A DNA stretch of 64,000 nucleotides from Thalassotalea sp. ND16A (GCF_000764205.1 NZ_JQDZ01000018.1:1-64000); one strand, 5' to 3'. Numbered from the stretch's first letter, positions 19,043 through 28,741 are shown. Translations and numbers: made by a program. The notes: generated by a model not told the origin, from the sequence alone.

Positions 19043-21103
19043 CTAGAAATCCTTACATAAACGCAATGCGTCATATATTGCCGCATGAGTATTACGCTGC
19101 GACACACAATCGCCAATGCGATACAACAAATAGCCCTCACCTTCTTCTGCCAATATTGGCTGTGGCTGTGCTGCATAAAGCGCTTCAATATCGATTTGAC
19201 CTTTGTTACGAGAATCGCTTTTCAGTTGCAGATAAATTTCTTCATCAGGACGGACGCCATTCTCAATCACCACCTGATCGACGACACGCTCTTCTTGCTG
19301 GCCGGTATACTCATTCTCTAATACCGCCACCAGTTTATCGCCTTCACGATAGACTTTTTCCAGTATTAAATCAGAGCTCATGATCACTTCTTTTTCATAC
19401 AAGCTACGGTAATAAGTCGGGAACGTGGTGCCACCAACCGCGGCACCCGGTTTAATATCATCGGTGACCATCTCAACCAAGGAGCCATTTTGCGCTAAAA
19501 AGTCGGCGGCTGATAAACCACTAAATTCACAAATGGTGTCATACACCAGGACATTTTTACCTGGTGCAACGTCGCCATTTAAGATATCCCAGGTACTTAC
19601 CGATAGTCCTTCTTCGACCCCCCAATGCGGGTTTTGTGCTAAGAAAGGTTTACCGCCAACAGCCAAAATGACCACATCGGCATTGAGCTCGCGGATCATC
19701 GCTTCATCGGCAGCGGTATTAAGGCGCAGATCGATACCCAAGCGGTCGAGTTCTAACGCAAACCAGCGAGTGATACCGGCAATTTGGTCACGCTGCGGTG
19801 CTTTCGAGGCGATGGTAATTTGCCCGCCAAGCTCGGCATTTTTTTCAATTAAAATAACCTCATGACCACGCTCGGCAGAAACCCGTGCCGCTTCCATACC
19901 GGCAGGACCGCCACCAATAACCACGACTTTACGAACTTTGCCTTCGGTTTTGTCGATAATGTGTGGCATCGTCGATTCACGCGACGTCGCCGCATTTTGA
20001 ATACACAGTACATCCAAGCCTTGGTACTGACGGTCGATACAATAGTTGGCACCAACACACTGTTTGATTTGATCTACCTGGTTCAGTTTGATTTTGGCAA
20101 TCAAATGCGGGTCGGCAATATGTGCACGGGTCATCCCAACAAAATCAACATAACCACTCTCGAGAATACGTTGTGCCTGATTCGGATCTTTAATGTTTTG
20201 CGCATGCATTACTGGCGAATTCACCACTTCTTTAATGCCTGCGGCTAGATGTAAAAATGGTTCCGGTGGATAGCTCATATTCGGGATAACATTGGCCAGA
20301 GTATTATGCGTGTCACAGCCAGAGCCAATAACGCTGAAGAAATCGAGCAAACCGGTGGCATCATAATAAGCGGCAATCTCTTTCATATCGTCATGGTTTA
20401 GCCCATCGGGATGAAATTCATCACCACAAATGCGCAGACCAACAGCAAAGTCACGACCCACTTCTGCACGAATCGCATGCAATACTTCCATACCAAAACG
20501 CATGCGGTTTTCAAAACTTCCGCCGTATTCATCGTCACGCTGGTTAACCCGTGGGCTCCAGAATTGATCGATTAAATGCTGATGTACCGCGGACAGTTCA
20601 ATACCATCTAAACCACCGGCTTTTGCCCGCCCTGCAGCCTTGGCATAATCACCAATAATGCGTTGCATTTCTTCAATTTCAATGGTTTTACAAGTGGCGC
20701 GATGCACTGGCTCACGGATACCACTCGGGCTCACTAGCGTCGACCAATTGCCACCATCCCAACGAGAGCGACGTCCCATGTGGGTAATTTGGATCATGAT
20801 TTTGCCGCCGTGCTTGTGCACCGCGTCGGCTAAATTTTGAAAATGAGGAATGATCCTGTCGGTAGATAAGTTAACTGACTTCCACCAACCTTGTGGACTG
20901 TCAATAGAGACGACACTGGAGCCGCCACAAATTGACAGGCCAACTCCACCTTTGGCTTTTTCTTCGTAATACTTTACATATCGTTCGGTCGTCATGCCAC
21001 CTTCGGTAGCATATACTTCGGCGTGTGCCGTACTTACCACACGATTTCGTATGGTAAGTTGATTAATTTTTAATGGCTGAAATAGTGCATCGAACTGCGC
21101 CAT
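19043..21103 (-). CDS. dgcA: Dimethylglycine demethylation protein DgcA (FMN/FAD, Fe-S oxidoreductase)
   Basis: A 686-residue enzyme of the trimethylamine-dehydrogenase/2,4-dienoyl-CoA-reductase class. Residues 1-350 form an FMN-binding TIM barrel (LFQPLKINQLTIRNRVV, QITHMGRRSRWDG, FWSPRVNQRDDEYGGSFENR, GLRICGDEF). A cysteine segment for a 4Fe-4S cluster follows (CVGANYCIDR, LCIQNA), then an FAD/NAD-type Rossmann domain (KVVVIGGGPAGMEAARVSAE) and a second dinucleotide region. With DgcB it converts dimethylglycine to sarcosine, releasing one formaldehyde equivalent. Order and length match the Pseudomonas dgcA gene. Confidence 0.92.
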   Translation of the reverse strand: MAQFDALFQPLKINQLTIRNRVVSTAHAEVYATEGGMTTERYVKYYEEKAKGGVGLSICGGSSVVSIDSPQGWWKSVNLSTDRIIPHFQNLADAVHKHGGKIMIQITHMGRRSRWDGGNWSTLVSPSGIREPVHRATCKTIEIEEMQRIIGDYAKAAGRAKAGGLDGIELSAVHQHLIDQFWSPRVNQRDDEYGGSFENRMRFGMEVLHAIRAEVGRDFAVGLRICGDEFHPDGLNHDDMKEIAAYYDATGLLDFFSVIGSGCDTHNTLANVIPNMSYPPEPFLHLAAGIKEVVNSPVMHAQNIKDPNQAQRILESGYVDFVGMTRAHIADPHLIAKIKLNQVDQIKQCVGANYCIDRQYQGLDVLCIQNAATSRESTMPHIIDKTEGKVRKVVVIGGGPAGMEAARVSAERGHEVILIEKNAELGGQITIASKAPQRDQIAGITRWFALELDRLGIDLRLNTAADEAMIRELNADVVILAVGGKPFLAQNPHWGVEEGLSVSTWDILNGDVAPGKNVLVYDTICEFSGLSAADFLAQNGSLVEMVTDDIKPGAAVGGTTFPTYYRSLYEKEVIMSSDLILEKVYREGDKLVAVLENEYTGQQEERVVDQVVIENGVRPDEEIYLQLKSDSRNKGQIDIEALYAAQPQPILAEEGEGYLLYRIGDCVSQRNTHAAIYDALRLCKDF

Positions 21104-21153
21104 GATGAGCTCCTGATATTTATCGTTCTTTAAAAAGCTGTTTTATTAAAAAG

Positions 21154-21699
21154 TTATAGTGGTGTGACTTCAAAGTAACCAACATCACAGCCATCTTCGG
21201 CAGCGCATTGTGTCTGCTCTGCCTGGGTTTTCACCGGGTAGCCCAAGGTGGCCGCGATTTGATCCATCGCCCCGGCAAACCAACCGGTAAACATATAATC
21301 CACTTTGCGATTCACCTTGCCGTATTGATAGACAAAGGCCGAGTTTTCTAATCGTACCTTGGCAGTGCCCTGTTCAAGATCGAGTTGTTCGGTGATGAAA
21401 AATCCCCAACCGCGTTGTGATAAACGCTTCATGTAGTGCTCAAACAAGGCTTCACCACCAATACCGTGCTCTTCGCCTTCTTTTTCACACCAGTAAAAAG
21501 CAGATTTATAACCGGCTTTGTATAACACCTCGGCGTATTTTTCGGCGCCTAGCTCTTCTTCAATGCCCATATGATTGTTGACAAAAAAGTGACGTGGTAC
21601 ATACAACATTGGCAATGCATCTGTGGTCCAAACGCCAGTCTCATTGTCGACCTCAATCGGCATATCCGGACTGTGGCTCGCGGTATTTAAATTGCTCAT
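21154..21699 (-). CDS. DUF5943 / V4R-like protein of the dgc operon
   Basis: A 181-residue cytoplasmic protein, the counterpart of the small unknown gene between the dipeptidase and dgcA in Pseudomonas. The C-terminal half has V4R-like features: aromatic/hydrophobic strands (GWGFFITEQLDLEQGTAKVR, AFVYQYGK) and a terminal cysteine pair in QTQCAAEDGCDVGYFEV, which could bind metal or ligand. Only 3 bp separate it from the dipeptidase stop, so it is co-translated with the operon. A binding or chaperone role is possible; nothing enzymatic is seen. Confidence 0.75.
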   Translation of the reverse strand: MSNLNTASHSPDMPIEVDNETGVWTTDALPMLYVPRHFFVNNHMGIEEELGAEKYAEVLYKAGYKSAFYWCEKEGEEHGIGGEALFEHYMKRLSQRGWGFFITEQLDLEQGTAKVRLENSAFVYQYGKVNRKVDYMFTGWFAGAMDQIAATLGYPVKTQAEQTQCAAEDGCDVGYFEVTPL

Positions 21700-21702
21700 T
21701 GT

Positions 21703-22689
21703 CTATTCTCCCCAGACGTCTTTTAGAACGCGAACCCAGTTCTCGCCCATGATTTTTTTGATTTTAGATTCAGACCAGCCATGTTGTAACATCGCGGCAG
21801 TCAGGTTAGGAAATTCACCTAAGGTACGAATGCCCTCAGGGTTTATGATCTTGCCAAAGTCGGTTAACCGACGGGCATAGCCTTTGTCGTGCGTTAACAT
21901 ATCGAAGAATTGTTGATCATGGCCTTGAGTGAAATCGGTACCAATACCAACGCAGTCTTCGCCGGCAATATCAACCACATAATCAATCGCTTCAATATAG
22001 TCATGGACCGTAGAGTTGATGCCATTTTTCAAGAACGGGGCAAACATGGTCACGCCGATAAAACCACCGTGCTCGGCGATAAAACGTAATTCTTCATCCG
22101 ATTTGTTGCGTGGATGTTCTTTTAACCCATAAGGCAAGCAGTGGGAATAACACACCGGCTTAGTGGAGGCTAAAATCACTTCTTCTGAGGTTTGTGGGCC
22201 AACATGCGACAAATCACACATGATGCCAACCCGATTCATTTCAGCAACGATTTCACGACCAAAGCCCGACAAGCCACCGTCACGTTCATAACAGCCGGTG
22301 CCTATCAGGTTTTGCGTGTTGTAAGCCATTTGCACAACGCCAACACCCAATTTTTTGAATATTTCGACGTAACCAATTTGATCTTCAAAGGCATTGGCAT
22401 TTTGAAAGCCTAGAATGATGCCGGTTTTGCCCTGCTGTTTCGCTTTGGCGATGTCGCTAGTGGTATGCACTGGCATGATTAAATCACTGTTATCACGGAA
22501 GAATTGATTAAATTCGGTGATATTGTCGATGGTATCTTTAAACCCTTCCCACACCGAGACAGTACAGTTGGCGGCAGTTAGACCACCTTTTGCCATGTCT
22601 TCGAATAAATCGCGGTTCCATTTTGCGATGACTAAACCATCGAAAATTATTGAGCTTTGATGTAACGCTAAAGCTTTTGCTGTGTTCAT
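21703..22689 (-). CDS. Membrane-dipeptidase family hydrolase, first gene of the dgc operon
   Basis: A 328-residue M19 (renal dipeptidase) family protein. The start MNTAKALALHQS at 22689 is chosen for the GAGGT ribosome site 8 nt upstream and for alignment with the Pseudomonas homologue; an in-frame start at 22740 would add 17 atypical residues. Motifs: FDGLVIAKWNRDLFEDM (a D-G replaces the usual D-x-H metal pair), CDLSHVGPQTSEEVILASTK, PVCYSHC and GIGTDFTQGHD. The missing classical His-x-Asp suggests altered metal binding, typical for the betaine-cluster subgroup, so real dipeptidase activity is doubtful. It may process a betaine-pathway intermediate. Confidence 0.8.
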   Translation of the reverse strand: MNTAKALALHQSSIIFDGLVIAKWNRDLFEDMAKGGLTAANCTVSVWEGFKDTIDNITEFNQFFRDNSDLIMPVHTTSDIAKAKQQGKTGIILGFQNANAFEDQIGYVEIFKKLGVGVVQMAYNTQNLIGTGCYERDGGLSGFGREIVAEMNRVGIMCDLSHVGPQTSEEVILASTKPVCYSHCLPYGLKEHPRNKSDEELRFIAEHGGFIGVTMFAPFLKNGINSTVHDYIEAIDYVVDIAGEDCVGIGTDFTQGHDQQFFDMLTHDKGYARRLTDFGKIINPEGIRTLGEFPNLTAAMLQHGWSESKIKKIMGENWVRVLKDVWGE

Positions 22690-23010
22690 TAAACTGACCT
22701 CATCAATGCTGTGAGATCGATGTTGATCAATCACAGGCAAATTTAAACTAAAGTCAGTCTAACAAAGGCAAATAGCATGGTATGGGAGAATGCGACACCG
22801 ACCATACTAAAAACGGCGTAAATGTCGTTAATTGAATTGTGAAGCTGAGCTCGGGAAAAACAGCAATTGCTCAATACTCCCATTTTTCAGATTTTCGGTG
22901 TTAGCAGAATTTACGCCATGATTTACACGATGTAATGAATGCCGTGATCACACGGATGTGAATGAACGGTCCGTGGCAATTCTAAGTGTATTCATCCGTG
23001 AATCAAAACC
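22690..23010 (-). promoter_or_regulatory. Control region of the dgc operon
   Basis: Between the unknown 632-residue gene and the dipeptidase gene, read leftward. It holds an inverted repeat CACGGATG/CATCCGTG (22951-22958, 22993-23000) just after the upstream gene, possibly its terminator. GGCGTAAAT/ATTTACGCC (22815-22823, 22909-22917) and an imperfect CATGGTATG / CATACTA pair near 22776-22808 lie nearer the operon. I could not identify a GbdR site with confidence. Confidence 0.4.
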
Positions 23011-24909
23011 TCAGAATTTGATATGCTCGCGGTACAATATTAATGTTTTACGCCAGGCAAATTTATCCGCGGGGATCATTAATGGCGGACGCGGCTCAAA
23101 TACATTACTAGATTGCTCGCCTTGTTCATTTTCAACATAATAGTCAATAACGTACTGTTTATCCATGCCATAGGTTTGATGCATAAAGTCGAGCTCTTCG
23201 TCCCCTAAACAAATGCCATAGTAGCGATGGATCGCTTGTGCCAGTTGTCCCGAAGCCTTGACCATATCTTTTTGCACTTCTTTTGCTACCGACTCGCCCC
23301 AGCCAACTTTGGTGGTGGTGCTCAAACCGGGTTCAAAGCTGCCTAAATCGACGGCGTTAGAAGTATAGATGGCACGTTGCACCTCAGGTAAACTGATAAA
23401 GACACAAGGGTCCAGGGCCAATGCCAAGTCTATTGCCAATTGTTTCGCCGCCCGAACCTGTTGATTACTTACCAACCAATTGCTCTGTTGGCTGCGATTT
23501 TTTATCGCCTTTGACAGTATGCTATTGCTGTTAAAGTGATGAGCGATTTTTTTAACCACGGTGATTTTATCCGCATCACTTAACTGTATTTGCCGTTCAA
23601 CAATGTGCAGGCCGCGCTTACCGGTGACCGATACTTTGGTGTTGGCATCCGCGTATTTTCGATTCACTCGCTGCCAGCTATTAATGTCTTGTAAGAAATC
23701 AGCATGCTCACGGAGAGCCATGGCACTACTTTGGTAGGCTTGCTGATATAACTCCAGTGCCTTAATCAATACACTATGATTGAGTTTTAACGCTCGCATA
23801 TCGACGACTTCACGCTTTTCTACACTCTCGATATCGGAGCAAATGTGTTGGCAAAGTTGATCTAGGGTGTCGAGGCAAATTTGCAATAAATCACGGCTTG
23901 GCAAGCGCTCTGCTACGGTCGAATAATCGAGTAAATTACTGTCACTTAAAAAGTTAGCCAAGGCCAACAGCTGGCTATAACCACGTGCTCTGGCGATGCG
24001 ATATTTGGAGCGCTCTTTTTCCAGTTTTTCGGTGGCGATGGCCATTTGCGATGAGCCAACACAGTTAACCACCAACATAGGTATGCGTCGTCCGGATAAG
24101 AGTTCAAAAGCCAAGGTTAATACTTCTTCAACATCGCTCAAGCCCATGATGTCTTCGTTATCTTCTTCAATTGCCGAAAATATACGTTCAATGAAAAATG
24201 GCTCTCGTTCTACACCGCTACGCAGAGTATTTTTTTTACCATGTAAGCGTTGTTCTAACAATCGGGCCAGGCGCGGACGGTCTGGCTCTAAACTCGCCAG
24301 TGCGGCCGAGATGTCAGTGCTAAGTTCTTGGTTAATATCGTGAATACGACTGTACATGCCCGCACGCCAATAAATTTCAATATCGGCTACGGCACGAGAA
24401 ATCACCGGTGAATCAATAATACTATTTACCGCCAGGGACAGCCATTGCGGACCAAGATCAGACTTTTGTAACAATATTCGCGCCGATTCATAGCGTCGAG
24501 ATTCGGGTTCCATACGAGAAAGAGTGAGATCTCTGACGGAGAAAATAAAATCAGGTAAGCCACCGATAACTAACAACAACTGCTCTTTGGCATCTGCTAG
24601 CACTTGCCCTTTGGTCGCCTTGTAGATGAACTTGACCAAGACGGCAATCACGCCCATTAATACGGTGTAACCGACAAAGAAGATCAGGTTTTCATTGGGT
24701 AACCAGCTACCAAACCCCAGGTAATAACCACCTTGAGCCGCTAAAAAGGTCACCGGGCCCGCGGTCCAACCTACTTCGGCAAGACTCCATAATGATGATT
24801 TACCCACTCCAGACTGCGCCATGCGATCGATACGACGCTGGCCACTCTGCTGAATTTGGAGATGGTCTTTTGCGGAATTTTCAGAATTTAAAAAAGATAA
24901 TAATTTCAT
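23011..24909 (-). CDS. Unknown membrane-anchored 632-residue protein in the betaine island
   Basis: I do not recognise the family. Two membrane segments lie near the N-terminus (about residues 45-65, VGWTAGPVTFLAAQGGYYLG; and 74-98, LIFFVGYTVLMGVIAVLVKF), so a large C-terminal part (about 530 residues) would be cytoplasmic. That part is helical and charged, with distinctive stretches LPDFIFSVRDLTLSRMEPES, LAFELLSGRRIPMLVVNCVG, LPEVQRAIYTSNAVDLGSFE and MHQTYGMDKQYVIDYYVE. No nucleotide-binding loop, metal site or protease motif is visible. It sits between gbdR and the dgc operon on the same strand as both. Two tandem repeat arrays lie upstream of its start. A link to betaine metabolism is inferred from position only. 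Confidence 0.8.
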   Translation of the reverse strand: MKLLSFLNSENSAKDHLQIQQSGQRRIDRMAQSGVGKSSLWSLAEVGWTAGPVTFLAAQGGYYLGFGSWLPNENLIFFVGYTVLMGVIAVLVKFIYKATKGQVLADAKEQLLLVIGGLPDFIFSVRDLTLSRMEPESRRYESARILLQKSDLGPQWLSLAVNSIIDSPVISRAVADIEIYWRAGMYSRIHDINQELSTDISAALASLEPDRPRLARLLEQRLHGKKNTLRSGVEREPFFIERIFSAIEEDNEDIMGLSDVEEVLTLAFELLSGRRIPMLVVNCVGSSQMAIATEKLEKERSKYRIARARGYSQLLALANFLSDSNLLDYSTVAERLPSRDLLQICLDTLDQLCQHICSDIESVEKREVVDMRALKLNHSVLIKALELYQQAYQSSAMALREHADFLQDINSWQRVNRKYADANTKVSVTGKRGLHIVERQIQLSDADKITVVKKIAHHFNSNSILSKAIKNRSQQSNWLVSNQQVRAAKQLAIDLALALDPCVFISLPEVQRAIYTSNAVDLGSFEPGLSTTTKVGWGESVAKEVQKDMVKASGQLAQAIHRYYGICLGDEELDFMHQTYGMDKQYVIDYYVENEQGEQSSNVFEPRPPLMIPADKFAWRKTLILYREHIKF

Positions 24910-24992
24910 ATTGCCAAGTATGCATATAGTCAGGTATGAGAATACCGTTTCACTTCAATAATAAACGGTATCCTGCTGTGCCTTATTTGGCA

Positions 24993-25016
24993 ACTAATAC
25001 TAATACTAATACTAAT
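24993..25016. repeat. Hexanucleotide tandem repeat (ACTAAT x4)
   Basis: Four perfect copies of ACTAAT, followed six bases later by a heptamer array. Together the two tracts fill about 90 bp between gbdR and the unknown 632-residue gene. Confidence 0.95.
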
Positions 25017-25022
25017 ACTTTT

Positions 25023-25078
25023 GTCCTTAGTCCTTAGTCCTTAGTCCTTAGTCCTTAGTCCTTAGTCCTTAGTCCTTA
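25023..25078. repeat. Heptanucleotide tandem repeat (GTCCTTA x8)
   Basis: Eight perfect head-to-tail copies, then a partial ninth. It lies 114-169 bp upstream of the start of the unknown 632-residue gene and 51 bp past the gbdR stop. Perfect identity implies recent slippage and probable copy-number variation between strains, which could alter promoter spacing or termination. Confidence 0.97.
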
Positions 25079-25128
25079 GTCTTTGCATTATTGATTAAAC
25101 GGCAGCTGGCAATGCAACTTTTATCGCC

Positions 25129-26175
25129 TTAATGATGATTAACCGTAACCGAGCCTAAACTCGATTCTTTACTGGCAGCGGATTGCAGCTTTGTTGCGAT
25201 AACGTTGCGCTCATCGCGCGGCGGGATGTTAAACGAATTACGATAGCATTTACTAAAATGTGGCGTAGAGACAAAGCCACAGGCGATGGCGATTTCAATG
25301 ATAGACATATTGGTTTGCTTTAACAGCTGCCGAGCTCTGGTTAAGCGTAACTGTAAATAATAACGATGCGGCGAGCAGTCGAGGTATTTTTGAAACAGTC
25401 GCTCTAACTGACGACGTGATAAATCAACATATTTCGCCAATTCATCGAGGCATAACACTTCTTCAATGTTTGCTTCCATTAACGCCACTACATCTTGCAA
25501 TTTTGACTGCGTGGCGCCGACAATATGCTGTAATGGTATGCGTTGCTGGTCATTTTCATCACGAATATGCTCATGGGTAAACATGTCTGAAATCGCCGTC
25601 GACAACTCTTTACCATATTCTTTGCAGATCACGTGCAACATCATGTCTATCGGTGCCGTGCCGCCTGAACTAGTCATCCGTTCGCGATCAAGGGTAAACA
25701 ATTGATTTGAGCTTTGCAAAAAAGGAAACTCTTCCTGCCAGCTCGCCAATAACTCCCAATGAATGGTACATTGATAGCCGTCTAACAAACCAGCTTTGGC
25801 TAGCAAATAACTGCCGGTGCAAATGCCGCCTAAAACGATATTACAGCGTGATAAATGGGTTAACCAGCTGAGGGTTTTCCGGGTGACTGTGCCTTTAATA
25901 TCGACACCGCCACAAACCAATACAGTATCGAAATTAACATGATTATTGATGCAGGAATCAACCTCAACCTTTAGCCCGTCACTGGCAGTGACTGAGCGAC
26001 CATCTTCACTAAGAATAGTCCAACGATATAGGGTTTTGCCGGACAATTGATTGGCCATGCGCATTGGTTCGATTGCTGATGACAGGGCTAACATGGTAAA
26101 ATTTGGCTGTAATAAAAAACCAACGTGCGAACATTTTATCGGTGACTGACTGCTATTCGATTGTGCTAATGGCAT
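25129..26175 (-). CDS. gbdR: GbdR-type transcriptional activator (DJ-1/PfpI + AraC)
   Basis: A 348-residue regulator with an N-terminal glutamine-amidotransferase-like sensor (residues about 15-180; VGFLLQPNFTMLALSSAIEP, VCGGVDIKG, LGGICTGSYLLAKAGLLDG, SSGGTAPIDMMLHVI) and a C-terminal AraC helix-turn-helix pair (about 225-330; LDELAKYVDLSRRQLERLFQ, ITEIAIACGF-type IIEIAIACGFVSTPHFSKCY). In Pseudomonas this protein binds betaine and dimethylglycine and activates gbc, dgc and sox genes; the neighbouring operons support the same job. The start has an AGAGGA site 9 nt upstream. It is divergent from the formate dehydrogenase operon across a 463-bp control region. A paralogue for carnitine (CdhR) is an alternative but fits the neighbourhood less well. 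Confidence 0.88.
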   Translation of the reverse strand: MPLAQSNSSQSPIKCSHVGFLLQPNFTMLALSSAIEPMRMANQLSGKTLYRWTILSEDGRSVTASDGLKVEVDSCINNHVNFDTVLVCGGVDIKGTVTRKTLSWLTHLSRCNIVLGGICTGSYLLAKAGLLDGYQCTIHWELLASWQEEFPFLQSSNQLFTLDRERMTSSGGTAPIDMMLHVICKEYGKELSTAISDMFTHEHIRDENDQQRIPLQHIVGATQSKLQDVVALMEANIEEVLCLDELAKYVDLSRRQLERLFQKYLDCSPHRYYLQLRLTRARQLLKQTNMSIIEIAIACGFVSTPHFSKCYRNSFNIPPRDERNVIATKLQSAASKESSLGSVTVNHH

Positions 26176-26322
26176 GTAGCTGTTCCTCTTGTTTATTGCT
26201 GTTCAGGTTAAAAATCGGTTAATGATTTACCCCTAATAACTTTGTTTATTTTTTGTTATATTTTTATCTTTGTTATTTTTCTGTTTTAATCTAACTGACA
26301 ACACCTCATTATCGCTCAAAAA

Positions 26323-26336
26323 TTGATCTGGATCAA
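26323..26336. promoter_or_regulatory. FNR/Anr-type box (perfect)
   Basis: TTGATCTGGATCAA is an exact match to TTGAT-N4-ATCAA, the recognition sequence of FNR, Anr and EtrA. It is centred about 155 bp upstream of gbdR and 310 bp upstream of fdsG. Confidence 0.7.
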
Positions 26337-26365
26337 AAAAAACAAAAATCAATCTAGAGCAAGAC

Positions 26366-26379
26366 ATGATCTAGATCAA
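26366..26379. promoter_or_regulatory. FNR-type box (one mismatch)
   Basis: ATGATCTAGATCAA differs from TTGAT-N4-ATCAA at one position and shares the CTAG core with the box upstream of gbcB. Confidence 0.55.
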
Positions 26380-26638
26380 CAAAACGACCGAAATCAAAAA
26401 GTGGTATAACAATAGATATACGGTACTTTAAAACCATTCGAATTACGACACTCGCCATACCCAAAAGCGACATTTGTTAACAAGCCTGTAACTTTTCATT
26501 AAGGTTTCATTTAATTTTTCAATTATGCGTGCAGCGAACAAATGTCTTAATTAGCTATGAAGATGTCTTAATCGGCACGATCCAGGGTCAGCAGTTATTT
26601 GATAATGCTTTAAATGTGACAATGCCCAGAGGATTATT

Positions 26639-27130
26639 ATGGCTGCCACCAACGAGCAAGGCCTGCTACAGATTGCAACTATTATTGAGCAACACCAATC
26701 ATTGCCCGGAGCAATGTTACCTATACTACATGCCATCCAGGATGACTTATCTTTTATTCCGTCCAATGCACTACCGTTAATCGCCAAGGCATTAAATGTG
26801 TCTAAGGCGGAAGTGCATGGGGTGATCAGCTTTTATCATCATTTTCGCAGCGAAAAACCCGGCACTCATGTTATCGAAGTCTGTCGTGGCGAATCATGCC
26901 AGGCCATGGGCTCAAGAGCGTTAGAGCAAAATATCAAACAACGTTTGGCCATCGATTATCATCAGACCAGCAAAGACAGGCAATATACCCTAGAACCGGT
27001 TTATTGTTTGGGCAATTGTGCGTGTTCTCCGGCGATGCGCATTGGTGATGATATTCATGGCGAATTAGACCAACAAAAATTTGAGCAAATTCTCGAGTCG
27101 TTAAATACTTATTCGTTGGAGTTAAAATGA
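26639..27130 (+). CDS. fdsG: NAD-dependent formate dehydrogenase gamma subunit
   Basis: A 163-residue NuoE-like subunit carrying one thioredoxin-fold 2Fe-2S cluster. Ligands are visible as CRGESC and, about 40 residues later, [10 protein letters not shown]-terminal [20 protein letters not shown] and [12 protein letters not shown] are family-typical. With FdsB it forms the diaphorase part that passes electrons from formate to NAD+. GAGGATT precedes ATG 26639. The stop overlaps the fdsB start (ATGA), so the two are translationally coupled. Confidence 0.92.
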   Translation: MAATNEQGLLQIATIIEQHQSLPGAMLPILHAIQDDLSFIPSNALPLIAKALNVSKAEVHGVISFYHHFRSEKPGTHVIEVCRGESCQAMGSRALEQNIKQRLAIDYHQTSKDRQYTLEPVYCLGNCACSPAMRIGDDIHGELDQQKFEQILESLNTYSLELK

Positions 27131-28740
27131 ATCACTCACCTTCAGCTGACAGCTCAATGCCATTAGCCGCACGAAAAATTTACGTTTCTTTAGATACTAC
27201 CGCCCGCTCTAAAGGTAGCGACAATATAGCAACACAGGTTGACAAAATACTGAGCTCGCAACCTGATTTAGCGGCAACATTAGTCAGGAATGGCTCTCGC
27301 GGCATGTTTTGGTTAGAGCCTTTATTAGAAATTAACACCGCCAAGGGACGTGTCGCTTATGGTCCGGTGACGCCTAAAGATGTGAGCGACATCATTAACC
27401 AGCAGTGTTTTGATGATGTCGTTGAGCATCCATTATGTCTGGGTTTCACCGAAGAGTTGCCATGGTTTAAATCTCAACAACGATTAACGTTTGCCCGAGT
27501 CGGCATTATCGACCCCATCGATGTTGATGATTACATTAGTCATGGCGGCTTTGTCGGTTTAACCAACGCCCTGGCAAAAACCCCGCAACAGTTAGTCGAT
27601 GAAGTAAAAGACTCAGGTCTTAGAGGACGTGGCGGTGCCGCATTTCCCACCGGAATTAAATGGCAAACGGTATTGGATGAGCCAGAGCAGCAAAAATATA
27701 TCGTCTGTAACGCCGACGAAGGCGATTCAGGTACCTTTGCCGATCGCATGCTAATGGAAGGCGATCCCCTGGTGTTAGTCGAAGGCATGATCATCGCCGG
27801 CCTTAGTGTCGGGGCAAATCAGGGCTATATCTATTTACGCAGTGAGTATCCGCAAGCCCAGCACATTTTAAACCAGGCGATAAAAAACGCGAAAGCGGCG
27901 GGTTATCTCGGCGAGAATATATGTGGCAGTGAACATAGCTTTCATTTAGAAGTGCGTTTGGGCGCTGGCGCTTACATTTGCGGTGAGGAAACTTCATTGC
28001 TGGAAAGCCTCGAAGGCAAGCGTGGTTTAGTTCGCGCCAAACCGCCATTGCCAGCCATCGAAGGTTTATTTGGTCAACCAACCGTGGTGAATAACGTCAT
28101 ATCACTAGCCTCTGTGCCTTATATTTTAAGCCATGGTGGTGCCAGTTATCGTGACTTTGGCATGGGTCGCTCTCGTGGCACCTTACCGATCCAATTGGCG
28201 GGAAACATCGCCCAGGGCGGTCTGGTTGAATTGGCTTTTGGTATCACCCTAAATGAATTACTGCAGCAATACGGCAATGGCTGCAAAAGCAAACGAGCGA
28301 TGCGTAGCGTACAAGTGGGTGGGCCTTTGGGGGCTTATTTACCTGCAGAACAATGGCATACGGCGCTCGATTATGAAGAATTTGCCAGCATTGGTGCGGT
28401 ACTGGGCCACGGTGGCATCGTCGCCTTTGACGATACCGTGGATATGGCAGCACAAGCTCGCTTTGCCATGGAGTTTTGTGAAGTCGAGTCTTGTGGTAAA
28501 TGTACGCCATGTCGTATCGGCTCGGTTCGTGGTGTTGAGGTCATTGATAAGATCATCAGTACCGATAATGACGAACAGCAGCGACAAGACAGCGTAAACC
28601 TATTACACGATTTATGCGATACCATGGAATTTGGATCTTTGTGTGCTATGGGTGGCATGACCCCATTCCCGGTGCGCAGTGCGCTGAAATATTTCCCCGA
28701 TGATTTTTTGCCGCAACCATCAACCGAAAAGGCTCAATAA
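27127..28740 (+). CDS. fdsB: NAD-dependent formate dehydrogenase beta subunit
   Basis: A 537-residue NuoF-like subunit. An N-terminal thioredoxin-like extension (about 1-130) precedes the FMN/NADH domain: [55 protein letters not shown]. The C-terminal 4Fe-4S cluster is [11 protein letters not shown] with a final Cys in LCAMGG. It reduces NAD+ with electrons from FdsA via FdsG. It sits second in an uninterrupted operon fdsG-fdsB-fdsA-fdhD-fdsD. Confidence 0.94.
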   Translation: MNHSPSADSSMPLAARKIYVSLDTTARSKGSDNIATQVDKILSSQPDLAATLVRNGSRGMFWLEPLLEINTAKGRVAYGPVTPKDVSDIINQQCFDDVVEHPLCLGFTEELPWFKSQQRLTFARVGIIDPIDVDDYISHGGFVGLTNALAKTPQQLVDEVKDSGLRGRGGAAFPTGIKWQTVLDEPEQQKYIVCNADEGDSGTFADRMLMEGDPLVLVEGMIIAGLSVGANQGYIYLRSEYPQAQHILNQAIKNAKAAGYLGENICGSEHSFHLEVRLGAGAYICGEETSLLESLEGKRGLVRAKPPLPAIEGLFGQPTVVNNVISLASVPYILSHGGASYRDFGMGRSRGTLPIQLAGNIAQGGLVELAFGITLNELLQQYGNGCKSKRAMRSVQVGGPLGAYLPAEQWHTALDYEEFASIGAVLGHGGIVAFDDTVDMAAQARFAMEFCEVESCGKCTPCRIGSVRGVEVIDKIISTDNDEQQRQDSVNLLHDLCDTMEFGSLCAMGGMTPFPVRSALKYFPDDFLPQPSTEKAQ

Positions 28741-28741
28741 G

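Larger units (their letters stand above)
26176..26638. promoter_or_regulatory. Divergent control region gbdR / fds
   Basis: 463 bp, strongly AT-rich. It contains a perfect FNR-type palindrome (26323-26336), a degenerate copy TCAATCTAGAGCAA (26349-26362) and a near-perfect one (26366-26379), spaced 26 and 17 bp start to start, followed by AACGACCGAAA at 26383-26393. Nothing coding. Confidence 0.6.

Noticed and set aside
22815-22917. GGCGTAAAT/ATTTACGCC inverted repeat as an operator
   Set aside because: Nine-base arms about 85 bp apart are common by chance; mentioned only as content of the control region.
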